A stretch of 64,000 nucleotides of DNA. It comes from Streptosporangiaceae bacterium (lineage in GTDB: Bacteria; Actinomycetota; Actinomycetes; Streptosporangiales; Streptosporangiaceae). The notes under the pieces were generated by a model. The model was not told where the DNA came from and searched no databases. It saw only the letters and a list, made by a program, of their open reading frames with translations. The stretch lies in contig JAICYD010000002.1 of the NCBI GenBank assembly GCA_025934375.1, positions 1 through 64,000 on the forward strand. Direction: 5' to 3'. Made by a program: the position numbers and the translations under genes. Shown piece by piece: positions 26,145-33,991 of the stretch (position 1 is its first letter; every line of letters begins with the position of its first letter).

Positions 26145-27290
26145 ATCAGCGAATTCACCTACAACGAGGCACTGCGGGGCATAACGGAGAGCGCGTCCGT
26201 ACACCTTGACCAGCTCCTCGACTTGACGTGCGGGCCGGCCTTCGACCCGGTGGTCTACCTGGCCGACTTCTCCCGCCAGACGCTGTTCCCGCTAGACGCC
26301 GCCGTGCCCGAGGAACCGGTGTCCGGGACGCTGGCAGGCCGGGCCTATACCACCGGAAAGGTGGTGACCAGCGAGCGGGACGGGCGCGTGCGCGTCTGGG
26401 CGCCGGTGGTCGAGCAGACTGCCCGCATCGGCGTACTGGCGGTGTCCTTCGAGGACGCGGATCCGGGTACTGTCGCGCAGGCGGAACTGCTCGGGGCGTT
26501 CGCGGGCCTCATCGTCACCGGGATGTCGCTAGTCAGCGACCTCCCGCTCGTACAGCGACGGGGAAGGAGCATGTCGCTGCCGGCGTCCATGCAGTGGGAC
26601 CTGCTGCCCCCGTGGAGCACCCGGGTACCCGGCGCGCTGATCGCCGGGATGCTGGAGCCGGCCTATGACATCGCCGGGGACGCGTTCGATTTCGCGGTGG
26701 ACAACCACACCGTGAACTTCGCGATCTTCGACGGCATGGGCCACGGCATCAACTCCACGATGCTGACCGGCCTGGTGGTGGGCGCCTACCGGCACGCGCG
26801 ACGCGATGGCGTCCCCCTCCCGGGCATCCACGTCGCCACCGACGAAGCGCTGGCCAGCGGCTTCGACGACCTTTCGTTCGCCACTGGCATCCTCGGCGCG
26901 CTTTCCACGAGCACGGGCCGGCTGGACTGGACGTGCGCCGGGCACCCGCGGCCCTTGCTCTTGCGCGGCCGGAGGGTGGTGGCGGAACTGCAGTGCGAGG
27001 CCACGCTGCCATTCGGCCTCGGAACGGGCACGCCCGTGGTCAGTCACCATAACCTCGAGCCAGACGACATGGTCTTGCTCTACACCGACGGGGTGACTGA
27101 GGCCCGGGCCGATGGCGACCTGTTCGGGGTCGAGCGGCTGACTGACCTCGTTGAGCGGGAAGCGGCCAGCGAGCAGCCGCCGGACGAACTGCTGCGGCGG
27201 CTCGTGCACGAGCTGCTCGCCTACCACGGCAGCGGGCTACGGGATGACGCTACGCTCTTGCTCGTGCAGTGGACCGCCCCCCGCCCGTAG
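26145..27290 (+). CDS. SpoIIE-family PP2C phosphatase with GAF-like N-terminus
   Basis: A serine phosphatase of about 381 aa, probably acting on anti-anti-sigma or similar regulators. SpoIIE motifs are AGDAFDF, FDGMGHGINSTM and GLRDDATLLLVQW. Coding-like sequence (SEFTYNEALRGITESASVHLDQLLD) extends upstream of the first canonical in-frame start, a TTG at 26223 without a ribosome-binding site. The only strong Shine-Dalgarno (GGGAGGGG, 26131-26138) precedes ATC-ATC codons at 26142-26147. The start given is therefore an inferred ATC and is uncertain. The 3' end overlaps the convergent hydrolase gene by 41 bp. Confidence 0.8.
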   Translation: MSEFTYNEALRGITESASVHLDQLLDLTCGPAFDPVVYLADFSRQTLFPLDAAVPEEPVSGTLAGRAYTTGKVVTSERDGRVRVWAPVVEQTARIGVLAVSFEDADPGTVAQAELLGAFAGLIVTGMSLVSDLPLVQRRGRSMSLPASMQWDLLPPWSTRVPGALIAGMLEPAYDIAGDAFDFAVDNHTVNFAIFDGMGHGINSTMLTGLVVGAYRHARRDGVPLPGIHVATDEALASGFDDLSFATGILGALSTSTGRLDWTCAGHPRPLLLRGRRVVAELQCEATLPFGLGTGTPVVSHHNLEPDDMVLLYTDGVTEARADGDLFGVERLTDLVEREAASEQPPDELLRRLVHELLAYHGSGLRDDATLLLVQWTAPRP

Positions 27291-28242
27291 GCCGCGGCCC
27301 AGGGCTCCGCCCGCCTTCTCCGCTCGTGGCGGTGACCACCGTGGCGGTGATTCCCTCGGTGGCGTCCCAGAAGTCAGTGAGGGCATGCACGGTGGTGGCG
27401 GGAGCCTCGACGGCGGGCGACTGGGCGGCGCCGGGGATGCAGGCCCGGCGCGCCCCCAGGCGCAGGGCCATGTCCTCCTGGACGCCGGTCGCCCAGGCGT
27501 TGTCGTCCTCGCCGTACAGTACGAAGACAGGGACGCCGCGCGCGGCCAGGCCGGCGGTGCGATCGTCGGCGGCCAGCAGTTGCCGAGCCATCGTCACCAG
27601 GCCGGTCGGGTTGCTGGCCAGCATCCGGTCCTGCAGGAACTCGATGATGGGCGCGGTGACCCCGCTGGCGATGGCCTGAGGCTTAAGCGATCCGTGCCAG
27701 ATCTCGCTGACCTTGGCGCGCAACTGGCCCGGATCGCTGATGCCACCGATCGCGTCGAGGAAGGAGGCAAGCTCCCTGGCCCGCGCGCCGGTCAGCGTGC
27801 CGGGGCCGGAGCTCATCAAGGTGATCGAGGCCAGCTGCCCCGTGGCGGCCAGGGCGCCCTCGTCAGCCAGGACGGCCGCGCGCGCCACCAGCCCGCCGAA
27901 GGAATGCCCCAGCAGGTGGGATGCCCCCGTGGCGTCCGCCAGCGCGGCGACGTCGGCGCCCAGCTCCGCCAGGTCGTAGGCGGCCGGGTCGTCGGGGCCG
28001 GGGGTCTGGTACTGGCCCCGCAGGTCGACCGCGATGACCCGGCGGTCGCCGTCAGCGAGCGCCGCCAGCACCGACAGGAAGTCTTCCTTGCTGCCGGTAT
28101 AGCCCGGGACGAGCAGCGCCGTGCCCAGTTCGCAGGCGCCCGCCTGCGGGTAAGCCTCCAGAGCGGCGAACGTGCCGCGCCCGCAGCGCACGGCGGTACG
28201 CCGGACCCCGGCCGCCAGGTCGAGGGAGGTCGGAGTGGACAC
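27250..28242 (-). CDS. Alpha/beta hydrolase with a substituted catalytic histidine
   Basis: A protein of 330 aa starting at GTG 28242. The nucleophile elbow GHSFGG and acid-bearing VLYGEDDNAW are present. The loop that normally carries the catalytic His (IPGAAHSPAVE in relatives) reads IPGAAQSPAVE, so the triad is incomplete unless another His serves. It starts 2 nt after the helicase stop and is cotranscribed with it. The C-terminal tail is Gly/Arg-rich and overlaps the SpoIIE gene. Confidence 0.82.
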   Translation of the reverse strand: MSTPTSLDLAAGVRRTAVRCGRGTFAALEAYPQAGACELGTALLVPGYTGSKEDFLSVLAALADGDRRVIAVDLRGQYQTPGPDDPAAYDLAELGADVAALADATGASHLLGHSFGGLVARAAVLADEGALAATGQLASITLMSSGPGTLTGARARELASFLDAIGGISDPGQLRAKVSEIWHGSLKPQAIASGVTAPIIEFLQDRMLASNPTGLVTMARQLLAADDRTAGLAARGVPVFVLYGEDDNAWATGVQEDMALRLGARRACIPGAAQSPAVEAPATTVHALTDFWDATEGITATVVTATSGEGGRSPGPRPTGGGRSTARARA

Positions 28243-28244
28243 GG

Positions 28245-30062
28245 TTACGCGGGCGCCTGGAAAATCGCCGCCGGAACTCCCGGCGCGGCTGGCATGGACA
28301 CCGCCGGCGCCGCGATCAGCGGCCGGACGGCCGGCTCGGGCTCAGGCTCAGCGCGCTGCTCCCTTACCTTGCCTCGCCCTCTTGCCTTGGCCGGCTCGCC
28401 GACGCTGGCTAGCTCGCTTGCGTTGGCTGGCCCGCCTACCGTGGCCGGTACCGCGTCTAGCTCCTGGCCATTGCGCAGCCGGCGCCGGCGCCGGGATCGA
28501 GCCGGAGCGCCGTCACCCTCACCCGCTTCACCCGCGTCGGGGCCGTCAGCGGCGACCGCGGCGACCGCTTCACCGGCCGCTGGCGCGCTGGCTGGAGGGT
28601 CCTCGCCGCGCCTGCTCCGGGTCCGCGTCCGGTTGCCGCGGTCATCGAAGCGGTCGCGGTCCCGGCCTGACCGGGTACGGCCCGTCTCGCCGAGATCCTC
28701 TTCCACCTCGGCGGACAGCCCGGCCCGGGCGCGCAGCGCGACCGGCAGCCTGCCCGTCGCGTCCGGCGGGATCGACAGTTCGCTGAACAGGTGCTCCGAG
28801 GTGGAGTAAGTCTCGGCCGGCTCACCGATGCCCAGGTCCAGCGTGTCGTTGATGAGCTTCCAGCGCTGCATGTCGGCCCAGTCCACGAACGTGACCGCGA
28901 CGCCCGCGCGCCCCGCCCGGCCAGTCCGGCCGATCCGGTGCAGGTAGGTCTTCTCATCGTCGGGGCACTCGTAGTTGATCACGTGGGTGACGCCGTCGAC
29001 GTCGATGCCACGGGCGGCGACCTCGGTGGCGACCAGCACGTCGACCTTTCCGGAGCGGAAGGCGCGCAGCGCTCGTTCCCGCTGGGACTGGCCCAGGTCT
29101 CCGTGCACGGCGGCGGGAGCGAACCCGCGGTCGCTCAGCGCGCTCGCCACCTGGTCCGCGCCCCGCTTGGTATGGCAGAACACCATGGCCAGCCCGCGAT
29201 CCTTGGCCTGCAGCAGGCGGGCTAGGACCTCGATCTTGTCCATCTGGTGGGTGCGGAACACGTGCTGGGCCGTCAGCGGCGGAGGCGCGCCCTCATCGGG
29301 CTGCTCGGCGCGGATGTTGGTGGCCCGGCGCATGTGCCGGCGCGCCAGCGTCACGACCTCCCCCGGCATGGTGGCCGAGAAGAGCATCGTCTGCCGGTCC
29401 GTCGGGGTCAGCCGCAGGATGCGCTCAACGTCTGGCAGGAAGCCGAGGTCCAGCATCTTGTCGGCCTCGTCGAGGACGAGGGCGTGGACCTGGCTAAGGT
29501 CAAGGTTCTTGCGGTTGGCGAGGTCGAGCAGCCGCCCGGGCGTGCCGACCACGATGTCCGTGCCGGCCTTCAGCGCGTCGATCTGCGGCTCGTAGGCACG
29601 ACCGCCGTAGACGGTGAGCACCCGGGCGCCCAGGCCCTTGCCGGCCTTGTTGATGTCCGCGGCAACCTGGATCGCCAGTTCCCGGGTGGGCACGACGACC
29701 AGGGCCGATGGCAGCTTCCTGGCCGGCGCGTCGCCCCCTGCGCCCTCCGCGCGCGCCGCCGCCAGCATCTGCAGCAACGGTACGCCGAAGGCAAGCGTCT
29801 TGCCGGTACCGGTGCGCGCCTGGCCGATGATGTCGCTGCCGCCGAGCGCCAGCGGAAGCGTCAGCGCTTGAATCGGGAAGGTGGTGACGATACCCGCGGC
29901 CTCAAGGGACGCGCAGATGACCTCAGCTACACCAAAGTCCCGGAATGGCACCGCCTGCGGGTGCCTTAGGTCGTCGCCGGGCACGTCACCTTGCTCAGGT
30001 GCCGGTTGCTCTGTCGCTGATTGCTCAGTACTTGGTTGCTCAGTACTTGGTTGCGCTGTCAG
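28245..30062 (-). CDS. DEAD-box RNA helicase (RhlE-like)
   Basis: A protein of about 605 aa. Motifs in order: Q motif region TTFPIQALTLPLAL, ARTGTGKT, PTRELA, LVLDEADKMLDLG, FSATMP, and HRIGRTGRAGRAG. A basic/acidic low-complexity C-terminal tail follows. The frame is coding-like upstream of the GTG at 29984 (repeats of PSTEQ). A CTG at 30062 lies 5 nt after a perfect GGAGG, so CTG is the likely start. A shorter product from GTG 29984 would lack 26 residues but no motif. DUF3107 and TetR genes lie upstream, the same set as around mycobacterial rhlE. Confidence 0.9.
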   Translation of the reverse strand: MTAQPSTEQPSTEQSATEQPAPEQGDVPGDDLRHPQAVPFRDFGVAEVICASLEAAGIVTTFPIQALTLPLALGGSDIIGQARTGTGKTLAFGVPLLQMLAAARAEGAGGDAPARKLPSALVVVPTRELAIQVAADINKAGKGLGARVLTVYGGRAYEPQIDALKAGTDIVVGTPGRLLDLANRKNLDLSQVHALVLDEADKMLDLGFLPDVERILRLTPTDRQTMLFSATMPGEVVTLARRHMRRATNIRAEQPDEGAPPPLTAQHVFRTHQMDKIEVLARLLQAKDRGLAMVFCHTKRGADQVASALSDRGFAPAAVHGDLGQSQRERALRAFRSGKVDVLVATEVAARGIDVDGVTHVINYECPDDEKTYLHRIGRTGRAGRAGVAVTFVDWADMQRWKLINDTLDLGIGEPAETYSTSEHLFSELSIPPDATGRLPVALRARAGLSAEVEEDLGETGRTRSGRDRDRFDDRGNRTRTRSRRGEDPPASAPAAGEAVAAVAADGPDAGEAGEGDGAPARSRRRRRLRNGQELDAVPATVGGPANASELASVGEPAKARGRGKVREQRAEPEPEPAVRPLIAAPAVSMPAAPGVPAAIFQAPA

Positions 30063-30207
30063 GGGTTCCTCCGTGCACTGCTAGCCCGCCGCTCGCGCCT
30101 GTTTCCGGCGCAAGTCAGCGCGCAGACTGCAGCGTCATTATCAACGCGAACTGAGATGGCGGCATTCCGTGACGCCCGCCCAGCCGTTACCTACCGTACC
30201 AGGAGGA

Positions 30208-30444
30208 TCAGACGATGTTCCCGAAGCCGACCCGGCGAGCCTGATCGGCGCTGAATTCGACGAATGCGATCTTGTCCGCCGGGACGAGCAGCCGCCCGCC
30301 CTTCGCCGTGTCGATCGCGAACAGTCCCTGGCCGTCCGCCGAGTGCAATGCCTCGGCGAGGGCGCGCTCGATCTCCTCCACCGGGGTGTCGGTCTCCACT
30401 ACCAGTTCCCGGGGAATGGACTGAATTCCGATCTTAACTTCCAC
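30208..30444 (-). CDS. DUF3107 family protein
   Basis: A protein of 78 aa, VEVKIGIQSIPRELVVET...VGFGNIV. It matches the conserved actinobacterial DUF3107 (TB9.4-like) family end to end. GTG 30444 follows GAGGAG with good spacing. It lies 14 bp downstream of the TetR gene and probably shares its transcript. Function is unknown. Confidence 0.88.
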   Translation of the reverse strand: MEVKIGIQSIPRELVVETDTPVEEIERALAEALHSADGQGLFAIDTAKGGRLLVPADKIAFVEFSADQARRVGFGNIV

Positions 30445-30458
30445 GCGACTCCTCACCA

Positions 30459-31115
30459 CTACGCTGACTGCTCAGGTGTATCGCTGGGTGGCATGTCACT
30501 CGTGCGCGGCCATCCGCTGATGCCCCGCCACGACAGCCGCGCGACGAGTTGCTCGGCGGCCTCTCGCGGGATGGTGCCTACCGTACCGAGCCAGTACCGG
30601 GCGCTGACCTGCGCCATGCCGACGAGGCCGATGCTCAGCAGGTGCGCCTCGTCATCGCCAAGCCCGGCGTCGGTCTTGATCACCTCGCTGACCATCTCGG
30701 CGCACTTGCGGTCGGCCCGCTCGATCCGCTCGCGGACGGCGGGCTCGTTGGCGAAGTCGGATTCAAACACCAGCCGGAACGTGCCGCTTTGCGCCGCGAC
30801 GAACTCGAAGTAGGCCCGGATCGTGGCGAACACCCGCTGCCGGTTGTCGTCGGTGGAGCGTAGCGCGGCCCGGACGGTGTCGATGAGCTCTTCCACGCTC
30901 TCGTCAAGCAACGCCAGGTACAGCTCCTGCTTACCGGGGAAGTGCTGGTACAGGACCGGCTTGCTGACGCCCGCGCGCTCTGCGATCTCGTCCATCGCCG
31001 CCGCGTGGTACCCGCGGGCGACGAACACCTCCAGGGCGGCTTGGAGCAACTGACGGCGGCGCGCTTGCCGTGGCAGCCGCGTCCCCCGTGGCCGGGCGGC
31101 TGATGTCGCGGTCAA
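30459..31115 (-). CDS. TetR-family transcriptional regulator (Rv3208-like)
   Basis: A protein of 218 aa. The N-terminal helix-turn-helix domain (RRQLLQAALEVFVARGYHAAAMDEIAERAGVSKPVLYQHFPGKQELY) is followed by an all-helical ligand domain. The TTG at 31115 follows GGAG with 6 nt spacing. The downstream neighbour DUF3107 and the nearby helicase and moeZ genes repeat the mycobacterial Rv3206c-Rv3211 set. Confidence 0.9.
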   Translation of the reverse strand: MTATSAARPRGTRLPRQARRRQLLQAALEVFVARGYHAAAMDEIAERAGVSKPVLYQHFPGKQELYLALLDESVEELIDTVRAALRSTDDNRQRVFATIRAYFEFVAAQSGTFRLVFESDFANEPAVRERIERADRKCAEMVSEVIKTDAGLGDDEAHLLSIGLVGMAQVSARYWLGTVGTIPREAAEQLVARLSWRGISGWPRTSDMPPSDTPEQSA

Positions 31116-31268
31116 CTTGATCTCCGGGTCTCGTTTCCGGTCTGGTTTCCGGATTGCACGTCCGGCGGAGGATTCCGCCGCATTCGACTCATGGTAGGCC
31201 AGGGCCCTGCCTCCTGGGGGTGCACATCAACCCGCGGGCACCCACCCTGCGGCTACGCTGACGCTCAC

Positions 31269-31306
31269 TTCGCCTCGCGAAACCCGAGGTAGTCACGTTT
31301 CCCGGG
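31269..31306 (+). repeat. Two-hairpin element, copy 1
   Basis: Hairpin TTCGC-CTC-GCGAA (31269-31281) is followed by CCCG...CGGG (31283-31306) enclosing GGTAGTCACGTTTC. A second copy with compensating stem changes and the same CTC loop and AGTCA core lies at 48960-48998. It sits about 150 bp upstream of the TetR start. Confidence 0.5.
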
Positions 31307-31333
31307 CGGCACACTCAACCCTAGCCCTGATCT

Positions 31334-31350
31334 GGGGGGTTCCGCCCCCC
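31334..31350. terminator. GC hairpin after the small acidic gene
   Basis: GGGGGG-TTCCG-CCCCCC lies 36 bp beyond the stop of the minus-strand gene at 31386-31553; no T-run. The remainder of the 31116-31385 gap contains only this and the two-hairpin element. Confidence 0.45.
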
Positions 31351-31385
31351 CGGCCCGGTACCCGCCCATGAGCAGCCGGGGGCGC

Positions 31386-31553
31386 CTACCGGTAATCGTC
31401 GTCGTCGAAGCCGATGTCGCGGGTCTGCTCCGCCGCGTCGGCCTCGTCTACGTCCAGGGGGAGCTCACGCGGCTCGTCGTCTGGCTCTTCGGCCAGTTCG
31501 CGTGCCTGCTCGGCGGCGTCCTCCCTGGGTACCTCGATGTCCATCTCGCTCAC
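31386..31553 (-). CDS. Small acidic actinobacterial protein of unknown function
   Basis: A protein of 55 aa, rich in Asp/Glu, with the repeated phrase DAAEQ(A/T)R and the C-terminus FDDDDYR that recurs in small conserved actinobacterial proteins. GTG 31553 follows GGGAGG with 6 nt spacing. No function is known. Confidence 0.7.
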   Translation of the reverse strand: MSEMDIEVPREDAAEQARELAEEPDDEPRELPLDVDEADAAEQTRDIGFDDDDYR

Positions 31554-31602
31554 GATCGACCTCCCGAGTATCGCCACGCATCGCGCGCGGGCAATCCCGC
31601 TT

Positions 31603-31728
31603 ATCTGTCGCAGGGTCAGTATCTGTCGCAGGGTCAGTATCTGTCACAGGGGCCAGTATTTGTCGCCGTGCCAGTATGGGTAGCAGTGCCAGTACCGGTA
31701 GCAGGGCCAGCCTGTCAGGGGGCCAGCC
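31603..31728. repeat. Degenerating 18-bp tandem repeat
   Basis: Two perfect copies of ATCTGTCGCAGGGTCAGT (31603-31638) are followed by about four progressively diverged copies ending in GCAGGGCCAGC. This fills much of the 357-bp gap between two divergent genes (31554-31910); the rest is promoter sequence for ku with AGGGGTAGG before its ATG. Confidence 0.8.
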
Positions 31729-31910
31729 CCAGCGTGTGTCTACCCGGTTAGGCCCGGCTAAGCCAGCCGCGCCAGTCCCTAGCCCATGACCACGGTACGC
31801 CCGCAAACTGAAAAGATCATGCTCGAACGTACTGCCGAAAGGGAAAATTCGGATGACATTGGAACTATCAGCGCCGTGGCAACGTGGGTAAAGGTGGGTA
31901 GGGGTAGGTC

Positions 31911-32834
31911 ATGCGCAGCATCTGGGCCGGGGCGATCTCCTTCGGCATGGTCGTGATCCCGGTCAAGCTCTACGCCGCCACCGAGCAGCGCGACGTGTCG
32001 TTCCGGCAGGTACACCGCAGCGACGGCGGGCGGGTCCAGTTCCGCCGCTTCTGCTCGGTGGACGGCTCGGAGGTGGCCTACTCCGATGTGGCCAAGGGCT
32101 ATGAGCTGCCAACCGGGGACGTGGTGGTGCTCACCGACGAGGATCTCGCCGACCTGCCGCTGGCCACCGCGCACCGGATCGACGTGCTCCACTTCGCGCC
32201 CGCCGGGCAACTGGATCCGATCCTCACGAGCAAGAGCTACTACCTGGAGCCCGCGCCGGCCGGCGTGCGGGCCTACGTGCTCTTCCGCGACGCGCTCGAG
32301 CGCTCCGGGCGGGTCGCGATCGCGAAGGTCGCCATCCGGCAGCGGGAGGCGCTCGCGGGGCTGCGGGTGCGTGAGGGCGTGCTCACGCTGGAGACGTTGC
32401 TGTGGCCGGATGAGGTCCGCACCCCGGACTTCGCGTTCCTCGACGAGAACGTGGACGTCCGGTCGCAAGAGCTGAAGATGGCGGCGTCGCTGATCGACAC
32501 GATGACGGAGGACTTCGACCCGTCGTTGTACCGGGATGCCTACCGCGAGGCGCTCGAAGCGCTCGTCCAGGCCAAGATCGAGGGGAACGACGTCGTCCGC
32601 CCGTCCGGGCCGTCCGGCGAGGCGGACAAGGGGACCGGTCCCCTCGACCTCGCCGAGACGCTGCGCGCCAGTGTCGAGGCGGCCAAGGCCAGCCGGGCCA
32701 AGGACGGCACCCGATCGGACGCCGGCAAGCCGGACCCGGGCAAGGCCGCGGCCAAGCCAGCCGGCACCAGGAAGCCCGCCGCGCGCAAGTCCGCCGAGCC
32801 GAAGGCCGGATCCCGTCGCAAGGCATCTGCCTGA
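31911..32834 (+). CDS. ku: Non-homologous end-joining protein Ku
   Basis: A protein of 307 aa starting MRSIWAGAISFGMVVIPVKLY, the standard bacterial Ku N-terminus, with the Ku core to about residue 255 and a Lys/Ala-rich C-terminal tail that adds DNA affinity. It binds broken ends as a homodimer and recruits LigD. No ligD is seen in the window; the neighbours are an alpha/beta hydrolase and moeZ. Confidence 0.95.
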   Translation: MRSIWAGAISFGMVVIPVKLYAATEQRDVSFRQVHRSDGGRVQFRRFCSVDGSEVAYSDVAKGYELPTGDVVVLTDEDLADLPLATAHRIDVLHFAPAGQLDPILTSKSYYLEPAPAGVRAYVLFRDALERSGRVAIAKVAIRQREALAGLRVREGVLTLETLLWPDEVRTPDFAFLDENVDVRSQELKMAASLIDTMTEDFDPSLYRDAYREALEALVQAKIEGNDVVRPSGPSGEADKGTGPLDLAETLRASVEAAKASRAKDGTRSDAGKPDPGKAAAKPAGTRKPAARKSAEPKAGSRRKASA

Positions 32835-32894
32835 CGAACGGCGCCCGTTCCGGGCCTATTACGCCAGAGGAAACGGGGGGGCAGTACTACAGAC

Positions 32895-33923
32895 GTGAAG
32901 GGGCTGGTGTTGCCAGTGAGCCAGGCGACGGGAAGCATGCGGACGGCACCGGCCGACCAGCCGACTTTGGTTCCGCACTACCCAGGGGGGCTGGTCGAGC
33001 TCAGCGGTGGTGAGCGGGTCTACGTCGTGTCGACCGAGCCGCCCGCGATCTCGCCCGCTCCGGCCTGCGGCCAGCCCGGCCCGCGGGAAAACGTCCTGTG
33101 CGTGCACGGCATGGCCGGGTCGGCGACCAACTGGACGGAGCTGATGAGCCTCCTGGCGCCGCGGTTCGCGTGCGACGCCGTCGACCTCCCCGGCTCCGGC
33201 TGGTCGCCCCCGCCGGCAAGGATGGCGGGCTACTCGATCGCGGCGCTGACGGAGACGGTGATCAAGGTCATCGAGCAGCGGGGGACCGGCCCGGTCCACC
33301 TGATGGGCAACTCCATGGGCGGACTGGTCTCGGTCAGCGTCGCCGCCACCCGACCGGACCTGGTGCGGACGCTGACGCTGATCTCCCCGGCCATGCCGGA
33401 CCGGCTGATCCACCCGTCCCACGCGCAGTTCCCCATCCTGGCGATGCCGCGCGTCGGGGACTGGCTACTGCGCAAGGGCGACGCGTTCCCGGCGGAGAAC
33501 CGGGTCTGGGGCGTGATGGGCATGATCTTCTACGACCCGGGCACGGTCCACCCCGAACGAGTCCGCCAGGCCGTGGAGGAGATGCGGCGCCGCGACGGGC
33601 TCGCGCACCGGCGTGAATCGCTGGTGGGCGCGGCGCGGGCGATCACTGCCGAGTACCTGCGCCCGGCCCGTGCGCACGGCAACGCCTGGCGGCTCGCCCA
33701 GCTGGTTCGCTGCCCGGTGCTGGCCATCTACGGCAGCCACGACCGTCTGGTCAACCCCCGGATGGCCGGCCGGGCGGCCCGCGCGTTCGCCGACTGCCGG
33801 GTTATCGTCTTGCCGTACACCGGCCACGTCGCGCAGATGGAGCACCCGGCGCGGGTCGCCGCGGAGTTCACCGAGCTCGCCGGGGCCGCCCGGGCGGGCG
33901 CCGCGGACAGCGGCCCGCGGTAG
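32895..33923 (+). CDS. Alpha/beta hydrolase
   Basis: A protein of 342 aa with an intact triad layout: nucleophile GNSMGG, acid YGSHDRLV and histidine TGHVAQMEHP, oxyanion segment VHGMAGSATNW. Starts at GTG 32895, GTG 32916 or ATG 32937 are all possible; none has a strong ribosome-binding site at ideal distance. It is followed 68 bp later by moeZ. The substrate is unknown. Confidence 0.83.
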   Translation: MKGLVLPVSQATGSMRTAPADQPTLVPHYPGGLVELSGGERVYVVSTEPPAISPAPACGQPGPRENVLCVHGMAGSATNWTELMSLLAPRFACDAVDLPGSGWSPPPARMAGYSIAALTETVIKVIEQRGTGPVHLMGNSMGGLVSVSVAATRPDLVRTLTLISPAMPDRLIHPSHAQFPILAMPRVGDWLLRKGDAFPAENRVWGVMGMIFYDPGTVHPERVRQAVEEMRRRDGLAHRRESLVGAARAITAEYLRPARAHGNAWRLAQLVRCPVLAIYGSHDRLVNPRMAGRAARAFADCRVIVLPYTGHVAQMEHPARVAAEFTELAGAARAGAADSGPR

Positions 33924-33991
33924 GGAATGCCGGCGGCGCCGGGCGAGTTTGACCCGTTGACGGAAATCCGCGAGGTAACTGGAGCTGCACA

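Noticed and set aside
27151..28809. Plus-strand frame spanning the hydrolase and helicase C-terminus
   Set aside because: Antisense to genes with intact motifs; no recognisable domain.
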